Source: CALROG01 sp943369755
GTDB taxonomy: Bacteria > Pseudomonadota > Gammaproteobacteria > Burkholderiales > Burkholderiaceae_C
DNA length: 64,000 nucleotides
Direction of reading: 5' to 3'
NCBI GenBank assembly: GCA_943369755.1
Contig: CALROG020000020.1
Coordinates: 1-64,000, forward strand
Shown in pieces: positions 21,901-34,660 of this stretch. The first letter of the stretch is position 1. The number at the start of each line of letters is the position of its first letter. The position numbers were made by a program, and so were the translations under genes. The notes under the pieces are model-generated. The model saw only the letters and a list, made by a program, of their open reading frames with translations, made no database searches and was not told the DNA's origin.

Positions 21901-23814
21901 CTACGCTGCCGTAGGTGCCGGTTCGACGGCCACCGGCGCGCCACCTGAACCACCGCCCGAAGACGGCGGCGTGCGGGGCGTCCAGTCTTTCGGCGGACGC
22001 GGCTCCTTGCCCGCCATGATGTCGTCAAGCTGGTCGGCGTCCAGGGTTTCCCATTCCAGCAACGCCTTGGCCATGGCGTGCATCTTGTCCTTGTTCTCTT
22101 CGATCAGGCGGCGGGCCAGGTTGTACTGGCCGTCGATGATGCGGCGCACTTCTGAGTCCACCTTCTGCATGGTCTGCTCGCTCATGTTGGTGGTCTTGGT
22201 GACCGAGCGGCCCAGAAATACTTCGCCTTCATTTTCGGCATAGACCATCGGGCCCAGCGCATCAGTCATGCCGTAACGCATGACCATGTCGCGCGCAATT
22301 TGGGTGGCCCGCTCGAAGTCGTTGCTGGCCCCGGTGGTCATCTGGTTCATGAACACCTCTTCGGCAATGCGGCCACCAAACAGCATGCTGATCTGGTTGA
22401 GCATGTAGTCGCGGTCGTAGCTGTAGCGGTCTTGCACGGGCAGGCTCATGGTCACGCCCAGCGCGCGGCCACGCGGAATGATGGTGACCTTGTGCACCGG
22501 GTCGCACTTGGGCAGCATCTTGCCAATCAGGGCGTGGCCCGACTCGTGGTACGCCGTGTTGCGGCGCTCTTCCTCGGGCATGACCATGCTCTTGCGCTCG
22601 GGGCCCATGAAGATCTTGTCCTTGGCCTTCTCGAAGTCCACCATCTCGACCACGCGGGCGTTGCGACGGGCGGCCATCAGGGCGGCTTCGTTGCACAAAT
22701 TGGCCAGGTCGGCACCGCTCATGCCGGGCGTGCCGCGGGCGATCACGCTGGCGTTGACGTCTTGCCCCAGCGGCACCTTGCGCATGTGCACGTTAAGGAT
22801 TTGTTCGCGCCCGCGGATATCGGGCAGCGTCACATAAACCTGGCGGTCAAAACGACCGGGGCGCAGCAAGGCAGCGTCCAGGATGTCGGGCCGGTTGGTG
22901 GCCGCGACCACGATCACGCCGAGGTTGGTTTCAAAACCGTCCATCTCGACCAGCATCTGGTTGAGGGTTTGCTCGCGTTCGTCGTTGCCACCGCCCAGGC
23001 CAGCACCACGCTGGCGGCCCACGGCATCAATTTCGTCAATAAAGATGATGCAAGGTGCGTTTTTCTTGGCGTTCTCGAACATGTCGCGAACCCGGGCCGC
23101 GCCCACGCCAACAAACATTTCAACGAAATCGGAGCCCGAGATGCTGAAGAAAGGCACTTTGGCCTCGCCCGCAATGCCCTTGGCCAACAGCGTTTTGCCG
23201 GTGCCGGGCGGGCCGACCAACAGCAGGCCGCGCGGTATGCGCCCGCCAAGCTTTTGAAACCGGGCCGGGTCTTTCAGGAAGTCAACAACCTCCTTGACTT
23301 CTTCCTTGGCCTCGTCGCAACCGGCCACGTCGGCGAATGTGATGGTGTTGTTGTTCTCGTCCATCATGCGGGCCTTGCTTTTGCCGAAGCTGAAAGCACC
23401 GCCTTTGCCGCCGCCCTGCATCTGGCGCATGAAGTAGACCCACACACCGATCAGCAGCAGCATCGGGCCCCAGCTCACCAACAGCGTCATGAGCAGCGAG
23501 CCCTCTTCGCGCGGCTTAACGTCAAACTTGACGTTGTAGGTAATCAGGTCGCCCACCAGGCCGCGGTCAAGATAGGTTGCCGTGGTGCGCACGCGGCGGT
23601 CGTCGGTCGTGGTGGCAATGATCTCGGTGCCGCCCTGGCCTTCCTGAATGGTGGCTACCTTGATGCGGCTACTGCGCACTTCCTGCAAGAACTCTGAATA
23701 GCCAAGGTAATTGGCGCCCGCAGCACCGCGCGTATCAAACTGCTTGAACACGGTGAACAGCACAACGCCGATCACCAGCCAGACAGCAATTTTGGAAAAC
23801 CATTGATTGTTCAA
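21901..23814 (-). CDS. ftsH: ATP-dependent zinc metalloprotease FtsH
   Basis: Membrane-anchored AAA+ protease that degrades LpxC, sigma-32 and misassembled membrane proteins. The 637-residue product has two N-terminal membrane helices (6-22 and about 108-127). The AAA domain has Walker A GPPGTGKT, Walker B FIDEID and the second region of homology (ATNRPDILDAALLRPGRFD). The M41 zinc site is HESGH near residue 410, with the third ligand further on. The C-terminus is a low-complexity Pro/Ala tail. It follows rlmE by 104 nt, as in other proteobacteria, and precedes folP and glmM. Confidence 0.98.
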   Translation of the reverse strand: MNNQWFSKIAVWLVIGVVLFTVFKQFDTRGAAGANYLGYSEFLQEVRSSRIKVATIQEGQGGTEIIATTTDDRRVRTTATYLDRGLVGDLITYNVKFDVKPREEGSLLMTLLVSWGPMLLLIGVWVYFMRQMQGGGKGGAFSFGKSKARMMDENNNTITFADVAGCDEAKEEVKEVVDFLKDPARFQKLGGRIPRGLLLVGPPGTGKTLLAKGIAGEAKVPFFSISGSDFVEMFVGVGAARVRDMFENAKKNAPCIIFIDEIDAVGRQRGAGLGGGNDEREQTLNQMLVEMDGFETNLGVIVVAATNRPDILDAALLRPGRFDRQVYVTLPDIRGREQILNVHMRKVPLGQDVNASVIARGTPGMSGADLANLCNEAALMAARRNARVVEMVDFEKAKDKIFMGPERKSMVMPEEERRNTAYHESGHALIGKMLPKCDPVHKVTIIPRGRALGVTMSLPVQDRYSYDRDYMLNQISMLFGGRIAEEVFMNQMTTGASNDFERATQIARDMVMRYGMTDALGPMVYAENEGEVFLGRSVTKTTNMSEQTMQKVDSEVRRIIDGQYNLARRLIEENKDKMHAMAKALLEWETLDADQLDDIMAGKEPRPPKDWTPRTPPSSGGGSGGAPVAVEPAPTAA

Positions 23815-23918
23815 CTGAGGCTCCGAAGGGAAGACTAGGGCTACTTGAGCCCCATTTTAGGCGTTTCAAGCGGTGGAATGATGTATTTGCGCTACGGAGT
23901 CCATAGGGGAAACAAGGC

Positions 23919-24581
23919 TTATTGCACTGTTTTCAGCCCCATACCAACCAGAAAAGTTTCCGAAGACCTGTCGCGCGACGCCTTGGGCTTGAACGGTTTG
24001 ACCACTTTGAAGTGCGCCTTGAACAGCGTCACGAGCTGGCTATAGCCACTGCCGTGGAAGACTTTGGCCACCAGCGCCCCCTCGGGCTTGAGGTGCTTCT
24101 GCGCGAACTCGATCGCCAGTTCGATCAGGTGTTCAACCCGCGCCGCGTCGGCCGAATCAATGCCGGAGAGGTTGGGAGCCATGTCAGACACCACTACATC
24201 GGTTTTTCGACCCGCGACGCTGGCCTCAAGCCGCGCCAGCACCTGCGGCTCACGAAAGTCGCCTTGAATGAAAGTCACACCCTCAATCGGCTCCATCGGC
24301 AACAAATCCAGCGCAATGATGGTGCCTTTGAGCACGCCCGCTGCGCCACTGCTTGCCGCCAGCTTGCGGCGCAGATACTGGCTCCAGGCACCTGGTGCGC
24401 TGCCCAGGTCCACCACCAGGTGGCCGGATTTGATCAAGCCCAAAGACTCGTCAATTTCTTTGAGCTTGTAAGCCGCGCGGGCGCGGTAGCCCTCTTTCGT
24501 CGCCAGCTTGACATAAGGGTCGTTGATATGGTCGTGCAGCCACGCCTTGTTGACCTTGCTGCTCTTGGTACTGGATTTCAT
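23919..24581 (-). CDS. rlmE: 23S rRNA 2'-O-methyltransferase RlmE (FtsJ)
   Basis: SAM-dependent methylation of U2552 in the 23S A-loop. The 220-residue product has the catalytic KDKE pattern: Lys in RARAAYKLKEIDE, Asp in SDMAPNLSGID and Lys in ALVAKVFHGSG. The SAM loop is VVDLGSAPGAWSQYL. It opens the leftward rlmE-ftsH-folP-glmM operon and is divergent from the CRM-domain gene, with 20 nt between the two start codons. Both promoters must therefore overlap neighbouring coding sequence. Confidence 0.95.
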   Translation of the reverse strand: MKSSTKSSKVNKAWLHDHINDPYVKLATKEGYRARAAYKLKEIDESLGLIKSGHLVVDLGSAPGAWSQYLRRKLAASSGAAGVLKGTIIALDLLPMEPIEGVTFIQGDFREPQVLARLEASVAGRKTDVVVSDMAPNLSGIDSADAARVEHLIELAIEFAQKHLKPEGALVAKVFHGSGYSQLVTLFKAHFKVVKPFKPKASRDRSSETFLVGMGLKTVQ

Positions 24582-24601
24582 CCTGCCTCGATAATACGGG
24601 T

Positions 24602-25075
24602 ATGCCCCAAATTCAACTCACTATCGCCCAGCGCAAGGAACACCGCGCCGAATCCCACCATCTGTCACCGGTGGTCATGATTGGCAACGATGGCCTGACC
24701 GCCGCCGTCAAAAAGGAAACCGACGCCGCGCTGAACGCCCATGGCCTGATCAAGGTCCGCGTGCTTGGCGACGACAGGGCTGCGCGCGATGCGATGTTCC
24801 AGACCCTGTGCGACGAACTCGGTGCCGCGCCGATCCAGCACATTGGCAAGCTGCTGGTGCTGTGGCGGCCCAAGCCCGAAAAAGTACGTGCCGAGGACGA
24901 AAACCGCATGCCCGGCCCTCGGGACGTGAAGGTCATCAAGTACGCCAAGCGCAGCGGCCAGCGCCCCGAGATCAAGACGCTGCGCGTGCTGGGCAACCAG
25001 CGCCTTACACCGGGCGGCCAGATCAAGCGGGCCAAGCCCAAGAAAAAGTCGATCAAAAAGGGACGGCTGACCTGA
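24602..25075 (+). CDS. yhbY: CRM-domain RNA-binding protein YhbY
   Basis: A 157-residue protein. Residues 1-100 are a CRM domain (LTIAQRKEHRAESHHLSPVV, GNDGLTAAVKKETDAAL). The basic loop GLIKVRVLGD follows, then the end of the fold at HIGKLLVLWRP. YhbY associates with pre-50S ribosomes. The tail (~105-157) is an added, very basic stretch (IKRAKPKKKSIKKGRLT) probably used to grip rRNA. Divergent rlmE also works on the 50S subunit, so this pair is a ribosome-assembly neighbourhood. Its stop directly abuts that of the convergent DUF4149 gene. Confidence 0.92.
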   Translation: MPQIQLTIAQRKEHRAESHHLSPVVMIGNDGLTAAVKKETDAALNAHGLIKVRVLGDDRAARDAMFQTLCDELGAAPIQHIGKLLVLWRPKPEKVRAEDENRMPGPRDVKVIKYAKRSGQRPEIKTLRVLGNQRLTPGGQIKRAKPKKKSIKKGRLT

Positions 25076-25492
25076 TCAGTCCTGCAGCCGGGCGCTGGTT
25101 TTCCATAGCACCGCGCCAGCACAAAGCCATTGCAGCAAGTACATGGCACTGCCCACGCCGTGCCAAAGCCTCAGGTTGTCGCGCGCCACGATGCGCGGTG
25201 CCACGGCAAACTCCACCAACAGCGCCAACAGCAGCCCGCCCACTATAAAAGCCATAGCGCCTTGCGCCCATTCGGCGGGGGCTCCCGTGCCTTTTTGCCG
25301 CGAAGCCAGCAGCAGCAACAGACAACAGCCCACAGACACCCAGGCCTGTGCCGAAAACAGTTTGGCGGCCATGCCGCCGGCCAGCGCCGCCGTGGGCAGA
25401 TTGACAAACAGCAAAGGTACCACCAGAAAACCCAGTGTGGTGAGACTGCCCCACCACAGCGCCGCAATCATCACCGGCAAGCGGCCGTGCAT
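25076..25492 (-). CDS. DUF4149-type four-helix membrane protein
   Basis: A 138-residue integral membrane protein with four hydrophobic segments at about 7-30, 45-62, 78-96 and 112-132. Family-like features are WWGSLTTLGFLVVPLLF in the first helix and KLFSAQAW before the second. Genes of this type commonly sit beside greA and yhbY in this family. The function is unknown. The third helix includes peptide from a 45-bp repeat copy (GAPAEWAQGAMAFIVG). It follows greA by only five bases on the leftward strand, or precedes it in reading order as greA's downstream gene. Confidence 0.8.
   Translation of the reverse strand: MHGRLPVMIAALWWGSLTTLGFLVVPLLFVNLPTAALAGGMAAKLFSAQAWVSVGCCLLLLLASRQKGTGAPAEWAQGAMAFIVGGLLLALLVEFAVAPRIVARDNLRLWHGVGSAMYLLQWLCAGAVLWKTSARLQD
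25242..25284 (-). repeat. 45-bp repeat, copy 3, inside the DUF4149 gene
   Basis: On the coding strand it runs from GAGCCCCCGCC to GGCTTTTATAGTG, the most diverged copy. It is read in frame as APAEWAQGAMAFIV and forms part of a membrane helix. Confidence 0.55.
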
Positions 25493-25497
25493 GGAAT

Positions 25498-25974
25498 TCA
25501 GAGATAGCTGACGGCCACGATTTCGTAGCGCTTGACGCCGCCGGGGGCCTGGACTTCAGCGGTGTCGCCCTCCTCCTTGCCGATCAGCGCCCGCGCGATC
25601 GGGCTACCGATGTTGATCAAGCCCTGTTTCAGATCAGCCTCGTCTTCGCCGACGATCTGGTAGCGCACCGTCTCGCCCGAGCTTTCTTCTTCCAGCTCGA
25701 CGGTGGCACCAAAAACCACCTTGCCACCGGCCTCCAGAGTGGTGGGGTCAATGATCTGGGCCATCGACAGCTTGCTCTCGACTTCCTGGATCCGGCCTTC
25801 GATAAAGCCCTGGCGGTCTTTGGCGGCTTCGTATTCGGCGTTCTCGCTCAGGTCGCCCTGCGCGCGCGCCTCGGCAATCGCGTTGATAACCCAGGGACGC
25901 TGGACGGTTTTGAGCTGGTGCAGTTCGGCTTTGAGCTTTTCTGCCCCGCGCTTGGTGATGGGAATCGTGGCCAC
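25498..25974 (-). CDS. greA: transcription elongation factor GreA
   Basis: Rescues backtracked RNA polymerase by stimulating transcript cleavage. The 158-residue product starts at a GTG: VATIPITKRGAEKLKAEL matches the universal GreA start, and GGAG lies 9 nt upstream. Upstream in-frame codons would add 28 unconserved residues. The N-terminal coiled coil has the acidic tip GDLSENAEYEAAKDRQG, with the Asp and Glu that reach the polymerase active site. The C-terminal FKBP-like half ends VKRYEIVAVSYL. It follows carB downstream in a carA-carB-greA arrangement. Confidence 0.96.
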   Translation of the reverse strand: MATIPITKRGAEKLKAELHQLKTVQRPWVINAIAEARAQGDLSENAEYEAAKDRQGFIEGRIQEVESKLSMAQIIDPTTLEAGGKVVFGATVELEEESSGETVRYQIVGEDEADLKQGLINIGSPIARALIGKEEGDTAEVQAPGGVKRYEIVAVSYL

Positions 25975-26082
25975 GTTGTCGTGCTCCGTCGTCAATACAA
26001 AAGGAAACCGCCGGGCGTTGCCGCCAGGCGGTGTCTGGTCGCCCTGATTATCCGCCAAGGTGGCGGGCCACTCAATAGGCCG

Positions 26083-29319
<3,237 letters not shown>

Positions 29320-29403
29320 GTTCGCTCTCGCAGGACCGCTCCAGGGGAGCGAGGGCCCCCTCGGGGGGCAGTGAAACGGCGAAGCCGTGAACGTGGGGGC
29401 AGG
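29320..29403 (-). other. hairpin-rich carA-carB spacer
   Basis: Three short hairpins occur in 84 nt: CGCTCC/GGAGCG near 29337, GCCCCC/GGGGGC near 29355 and ACGGC/GCCGT near 29376. There is no ORF and no T tract. It may influence mRNA processing or the carA:carB ratio. Confidence 0.5.
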
Positions 29404-30567
<1,164 letters not shown>

Positions 30568-30756
30568 TGGGTTCTCCGGATGGTTACGGGTACGCCCAAA
30601 CACGCTCAAGAGAGGTCTCTCGTTAGCTGCTTTTGTTAGGGAAGAGGCTTGAATGCGCTAGGCGTACGGGGTTTGCGGGAAAGCCCTTGATTATAGCCGC
30701 AGGGGCGGTTTGGCTGCCCGCCAAGGCCTTCAATCCCTACGCCTGCCCGGTGGCGC
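30568..30756 (-). promoter_or_regulatory. carA upstream region
   Basis: A 189-nt region between carA and the end of the RNA methyltransferase gene. It contains an inverted repeat AGAGAGG/CCTCTC-like near 30608-30618 and an AT-rich stretch (GATTATA near 30689). I expect the carA promoter here but cannot place -35/-10 with confidence. No gene is seen in it. Confidence 0.35.
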
Positions 30757-31542
30757 TTACACCTGCGTGATGCCAGACACCGCACTGGCGTGCAGGCAAA
30801 TTGCCGCTGCGGCAGCCACGTTCAGTGATTCTTCCCCGCCGGGCTGGCCAATGCGTACCGCCAGGCTGGCCCGCGACGCCACGTCTTGCCCCACACCCTG
30901 CCCTTCGTGACCCATGGCCCAGGCGCAGGGCCAGGGCAGCTTTTGCCGCTGCACCAGTTCGCCCTGATGGGAGCTGGTAACGATCATCGGCACCGCCAGC
31001 GCGTCCAGCACGGCGGGCTCTACGCCCTCGATCAGCCACAGGCCAAAATGCGCGCCCATACCGGCGCGCAGCACCTTGGGGCTCCAGAGGGCGGCCGTGC
31101 CCTTGAGCGCAATCACCTGACGGAAACCAAAGGCAGCAGCGCTGCGCAAGATCGAGCCCACATTGCCGGCGTCTTGCACCCGGTCCAGAATGACCGTTGC
31201 CGCCCGTGGTTCAACCGCCAAGGGTGGCGGCAATTCCAGCACAAAACCCATGCCCGCGGGCGACTCCAGCGCGCTGATGCTGGCCCACAGGGCATCCGCA
31301 ACTACTATATTTTTGATAGCGGCTTGCGCATATTCCACGCGGGCTGCAGGCCATACTGACTCGCAAAACAAGGCCTGCACAGGCTTCAGGCCACGGGCCA
31401 GCGCGGCACGACAAAGGTGGTCGCCCTCAAGCCACACCCGGCCCTGCTTGCGGTAGGCGGTGGGGTCTTGCGAGAGGCGGCGCAGCTCCTTGAGCAGCGC
31501 GTTGTCGCGCGACGTAATGTGGGTAACGGCGTCAGAAGTCAT
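30757..31542 (-). CDS. TrmH/SpoU-family RNA methyltransferase
   Basis: A 261-residue SPOUT methyltransferase. The three motifs are AGNVGSILRSAAAFGF (motif 1, Arg catalytic), AWAMGHEGQGV (motif 2) and ESLNVAAAAAICL (motif 3), which form the trefoil knot. The N-terminal domain is a substrate-binding L30e-like region (LRRLSQDPTAYRKQGRVWLEGDHL). It methylates a 2'-hydroxyl in rRNA or tRNA, but the exact target is unclear. A 45-bp repeat encodes AARVEYAQAAIKNIVVA inside the N-terminal domain. It is the last gene of the rnhB-end of the big envelope operon, 21 nt after rnhB. Confidence 0.88.
   Translation of the reverse strand: MTSDAVTHITSRDNALLKELRRLSQDPTAYRKQGRVWLEGDHLCRAALARGLKPVQALFCESVWPAARVEYAQAAIKNIVVADALWASISALESPAGMGFVLELPPPLAVEPRAATVILDRVQDAGNVGSILRSAAAFGFRQVIALKGTAALWSPKVLRAGMGAHFGLWLIEGVEPAVLDALAVPMIVTSSHQGELVQRQKLPWPCAWAMGHEGQGVGQDVASRASLAVRIGQPGGEESLNVAAAAAICLHASAVSGITQV
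31302..31347 (-). repeat. 45-bp repeat, copy 4, inside the TrmH-family gene
   Basis: On the coding strand it runs from GCAGCCCGCGTGG to AAAAATATAGTAG. The frame reads AARVEYAQAAIKNIV, a close relative of the peptides from the other copies. Confidence 0.75.
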
Positions 31543-31563
31543 GGGAACCGCCGAACATTGGGC

Positions 31564-32181
31564 TTACTTCAGGACATCCGCGACCGGCGCGAATGATTTG
31601 CGGTGCTGCGGGCAGGCCCCATGCGCGCGCAGCGCCGCCATGTGCACCGGGGTGCCGTAACCCTTGTGGCCGTCAAAGCCGTACTGCGGGTACTGCTGGT
31701 GGTACTGCACACACCAGCGATCCCGGTAAACCTTGGCCAAAATGGACGCTGCAGAAATCGCAGCGACCTTGCTGTCGCCCTTGACGATGGCTTCGGCCAG
31801 CATGTCCAGTCGGGGCAGGCGATTGCCGTCCACCAGAACCTTGTGGGGCCGCAGGCGCAGGCCTTCCACGGCGCGGCGCATTGCCAGCAAAGTGGCTTGC
31901 AGAATGTTGAGTTCATCGATTTCCTCAACGCTGGCCTCGGCAATCGAGCAGCACAGCGCCTTGGCACGGATTTCGTCGTACAGCTTTTCGCGCCGCAGCG
32001 CGCTGAGCTTCTTCGAATCCGCCAGACCCTTGATTGGGTTCAGCTCGTCCAGGATCACAGCGGCAGCCACCACCGGGCCCGCCAGCGGGCCACGCCCGGC
32101 CTCGTCCACACCGGCCACCAGGCCTGGCGCGTCCCAGATCAGCGGGGCCTGCTCAGCTTTCAAGAATTTTTTGGAGCGCAT
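31564..32181 (-). CDS. rnhB: ribonuclease HII
   Basis: Cleaves the RNA strand of RNA-DNA hybrids and removes single ribonucleotides from DNA. The 205-residue product has the Asp-Glu pair in VAGVDEAGRGPLAGPV, the third acidic residue in KVLVDGNRLP and the last in the ASILAKVYRD region. The C-terminus HKGYGTPVHMAALRAHG is typical. The ATG at 32181 gives the usual length and overlaps the lpxB 3' end by 29 nt. That arrangement (lpxB-rnhB) is standard in proteobacteria. Confidence 0.95.
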   Translation of the reverse strand: MRSKKFLKAEQAPLIWDAPGLVAGVDEAGRGPLAGPVVAAAVILDELNPIKGLADSKKLSALRREKLYDEIRAKALCCSIAEASVEEIDELNILQATLLAMRRAVEGLRLRPHKVLVDGNRLPRLDMLAEAIVKGDSKVAAISAASILAKVYRDRWCVQYHQQYPQYGFDGHKGYGTPVHMAALRAHGACPQHRKSFAPVADVLK

Positions 32182-33298
32182 CAGTCGCCAGGGTTGCCGT
32201 GTCGCGCTGTAGCTGGGCATGCAGCGCGTCGAATCGTTGTTGTACAGCGGCTATTTTCTCAGGTGCATCCAGCCAGTCGAGCACGGCCCGGGCCAACACC
32301 TCAGGCGTCGCCGCATCTTGCAAAAACTCGGGCACCACGAAGTCGCGGCACAGTATGTTGGGCAAGCCAACCCAGGGCTGCAGTTGCTTGCGTCGCATGA
32401 TCTGCCACGAAAGCCAGTTCATGTTGTAGGCAATCACCATGGGGCGCTTGAACAAGGCGGCTTCCAGGGTGGCCGTGCCGCTGGCAATGAGCGTCACGTC
32501 GCAGGCCGCCAGCGCGGCGTGCGACTGCCCGGTGACAATTTTTAGCGCCGTGCCCAGGCCTGCCTGGCGGGCCGCCGCCTCAATCGCGGGGCGCAACGCC
32601 GCAATCGCGGGCACTATAAATTTGATAGTAGGTCGCACAGCCTGCATGCGGGCTGCAGCCGAAAAGAACCGTAAAGCCAGGTATTGAACCTCTGACTGGC
32701 GACTGCCCGGCAAGATGGCAACCACCGTGTCTGCACTGCCCAAACCCAGCACGGCCCGAGCGGCCGCCTTGTCGGGCACCTGGGGAATAAGGGTGGCCAG
32801 CGGGTGGCCCACATAGGTGGCGGCAATGCCGTGCTGCGCCAGCAGTGCGGGCTCGAACGGGAAGATGCACAGCACAAGGTCCACGCTGCGTCGGATTTTT
32901 TCAACGCGCTCGGCGCGCCAGGCCCAGACTGACGGACAAACAAAATGCACCGTCTTGACGCCCCGCGCCTTGAGCGCGGCTTCCAGGTCGAGGTTGAAGT
33001 CGGGCGCGTCAACCCCAATAAATGCATCGGGGGGCTGTTGCAGCAGCCGCAAACGTAATTGGTTGCGAATACCCACGATCTCGCGGTAGTGACGCAGAAC
33101 TTCGACATAACCGCGCACCGCCAGCTTGTCATGGGGCCACCACGCCTGAAAGCCCCGCCGCGCCATCTGGGGGCCACCAATCCCGGCGGCACTCATGGCA
33201 GGCCAGCGCACCTGCATGCCGTCCAGCAGCAGCCCGGCCAACAGGTCGCCAGAGGTCTCGCCGGCCACCATCGCAATGCTGGGTGCCAGCAGACTCAT
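32153..33298 (-). CDS. lpxB: lipid-A-disaccharide synthase
   Basis: Joins UDP-2,3-diacylglucosamine to lipid X to make the lipid A disaccharide at the inner membrane. The 381-residue product has the family start IAMVAGETSGDLLAGLLL, GIGGPQMARRGF, DAFIGVDAPDFNLDLE and VCPSVWAWR. The donor-binding half includes ILPGSRQSEV and IASGTATLEAALFKRPMV. A 45-bp repeat encodes AARMQAVRPTIKFIV between the two halves, in a place where the family has a beta strand of similar length. It lies six bases after lpxA. Confidence 0.97.
   Translation of the reverse strand: MSLLAPSIAMVAGETSGDLLAGLLLDGMQVRWPAMSAAGIGGPQMARRGFQAWWPHDKLAVRGYVEVLRHYREIVGIRNQLRLRLLQQPPDAFIGVDAPDFNLDLEAALKARGVKTVHFVCPSVWAWRAERVEKIRRSVDLVLCIFPFEPALLAQHGIAATYVGHPLATLIPQVPDKAAARAVLGLGSADTVVAILPGSRQSEVQYLALRFFSAAARMQAVRPTIKFIVPAIAALRPAIEAAARQAGLGTALKIVTGQSHAALAACDVTLIASGTATLEAALFKRPMVIAYNMNWLSWQIMRRKQLQPWVGLPNILCRDFVVPEFLQDAATPEVLARAVLDWLDAPEKIAAVQQRFDALHAQLQRDTATLATDALQKILES
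32613..32656 (-). repeat. 45-bp repeat, copy 5, inside lpxB
   Basis: On the coding strand it runs from GCAGCCCGCATG to CAAATTTATAGT. It is read in frame as AARMQAVRPTIKFIV within a conserved core enzyme. Confidence 0.75.
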
Positions 33299-33304
33299 GG
33301 CTGA

Positions 33305-34102
33305 CTACCGGACGATGCCGCGTTGCGGTGAGACCTGCGCCAGGAACTCCAGCATCATCTGGACATCAGGTGCCGCGTCGGGGATTTCGTGGACCAGCTG
33401 CGCGATGCGGGCCGACGCCTGTTCCAGCGTCAATCCGTCGCGGTACAGCGCCTTGTGCATGGCCTTGACGGCCGACACCCGTGCGCTCGAGAAGCCACGC
33501 CGGCGCAGGCCTTCAAAGTTCATGGACCGTGCCTGGGCCGGTTGGCCCTGGCTCATCACAAACGGCGGCTGGTCGGCAAACAGCAGCGAGCACATCGCCG
33601 TCATGCCATGGGCCCCAATGCGCACGAACTGGTGTACCACGGTAAAGCCGCCGAGGATGACCCAGTCACCGACCTGCACATGGCCAGCGAGCTGCGAGTT
33701 GTTGGCAAAAATCGTGTGGTTGCCCACCACGCAATCATGCGCCAGGTGCACATAGGCCATGATCCAGTTGTCATTGCCCACTCTGGTCACCGCACCGCCC
33801 CCGGGCGAGCCGATGTTGAGGGTACAGAACTCGCGAATGTGGTTGCGCTCACCGATGATCAGCTCGCAGGGTTCCCCCGCGTATTTCTTGTCCTGCGGAA
33901 TCGCCCCCAACGAGTTGAACTGAAAGATGCGGTTATCGCGCCCGATGGTGGTGTGCCCTTCGATCACGCAATGCGCCCCGATGGTGGTACCCGCGCCCAC
34001 CTTCACATGCGGGCCAATGACGGTGTAGGGCCCGACGCTGACCGAGCTGTCCAGCTCGGCCGCCGGGTCCACGATGGCGGTGGGATGAATGGCAGTCACC
34101 AT
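33305..34102 (-). CDS. lpxA: UDP-N-acetylglucosamine acyltransferase
   Basis: First step of lipid A synthesis, transfer of a 3-hydroxyacyl chain from ACP to UDP-GlcNAc. The 265-residue product is a left-handed beta-helix with hexapeptide repeats (IHPTAIVDPAAEL, VGPYTVIGPHVKVGAGT). The catalytic His lies in YVHLAHDCVVGN. An alpha-helical C-terminal domain completes the trimer. The ATG at 34102 (MVTAIHPTAI) gives the standard start. Upstream in-frame codons reach into a hairpin-rich spacer. It is followed closely by lpxB. Confidence 0.97.
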   Translation of the reverse strand: MVTAIHPTAIVDPAAELDSSVSVGPYTVIGPHVKVGAGTTIGAHCVIEGHTTIGRDNRIFQFNSLGAIPQDKKYAGEPCELIIGERNHIREFCTLNIGSPGGGAVTRVGNDNWIMAYVHLAHDCVVGNHTIFANNSQLAGHVQVGDWVILGGFTVVHQFVRIGAHGMTAMCSLLFADQPPFVMSQGQPAQARSMNFEGLRRRGFSSARVSAVKAMHKALYRDGLTLEQASARIAQLVHEIPDAAPDVQMMLEFLAQVSPQRGIVR

Positions 34103-34219
34103 GATCGCTGCGTTACGCCAGTGATGTGCATTCAAGGGGCGCCGGGCAACCGGCATTGCCCGGCCGCTGGTGACGCCCTTTCGACGGGGAGGCGCCGAAG
34201 GCGCTTCGCGAGGGTGCCT
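34103..34219 (-). other. hairpin-rich fabZ-lpxA spacer
   Basis: The 117-nt gap contains a strong hairpin, GCCGGGCAA (34141-34149) paired with TTGCCCGGC (34156-34164), and a second inverted repeat near 34191-34205 (GGCGCC with GGCGCT). No T tract or ORF is seen. Confidence 0.5.
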
Positions 34220-34660
34220 TCATGCGATCTTGCGCATCGTGCACATCAGCTCGGCTTCGCAGGCCACCTCATCACCCACGTAGCTGGTGCCCTTGAACTT
34301 GAAGACACCGGCCTTGGAACGCTCAAGCATCACCTCCATGACCAACTGGTCGCCAGGCTCCACCGGGCGCTTGAAACGCGCACCGTCGATGCCGGCAAAG
34401 TAATACACCGTCTTGTCGTCGGGCACAACGCCCAGCATGTCGAACGACAGCAGCGCCGCCGCCTGGGCCATGGCTTCGAGCATCAGCACACCGGGCATCA
34501 CCGGACGATGCGGAAAATGGCCGACGAAAAACGGCTCGTTGATGGTGACGTTCTTGAGCGCCTTGATCCGCTTGCCTTTGTCGAGCTCAAGCACCCGGTC
34601 CACCAGCAAAAACGGGTAACGATGCGGCAATTGCTTGAGGATTTGGTGAATGTCCATCAT
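34220..34660 (-). CDS. fabZ: 3-hydroxyacyl-ACP dehydratase FabZ
   Basis: Dehydrates 3-hydroxyacyl-ACP in fatty acid elongation and competes with LpxA/LpxD for the same pool. The 146-residue hotdog-fold protein has the catalytic His in GHFPHRPVMPGVLMLEAMAQ and the Glu within that same helix. LPHRYPFLLVDRV at the N-terminus is family-typical. It overlaps lpxD by four bases. Confidence 0.97.
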   Translation of the reverse strand: MMDIHQILKQLPHRYPFLLVDRVLELDKGKRIKALKNVTINEPFFVGHFPHRPVMPGVLMLEAMAQAAALLSFDMLGVVPDDKTVYYFAGIDGARFKRPVEPGDQLVMEVMLERSKAGVFKFKGTSYVGDEVACEAELMCTMRKIA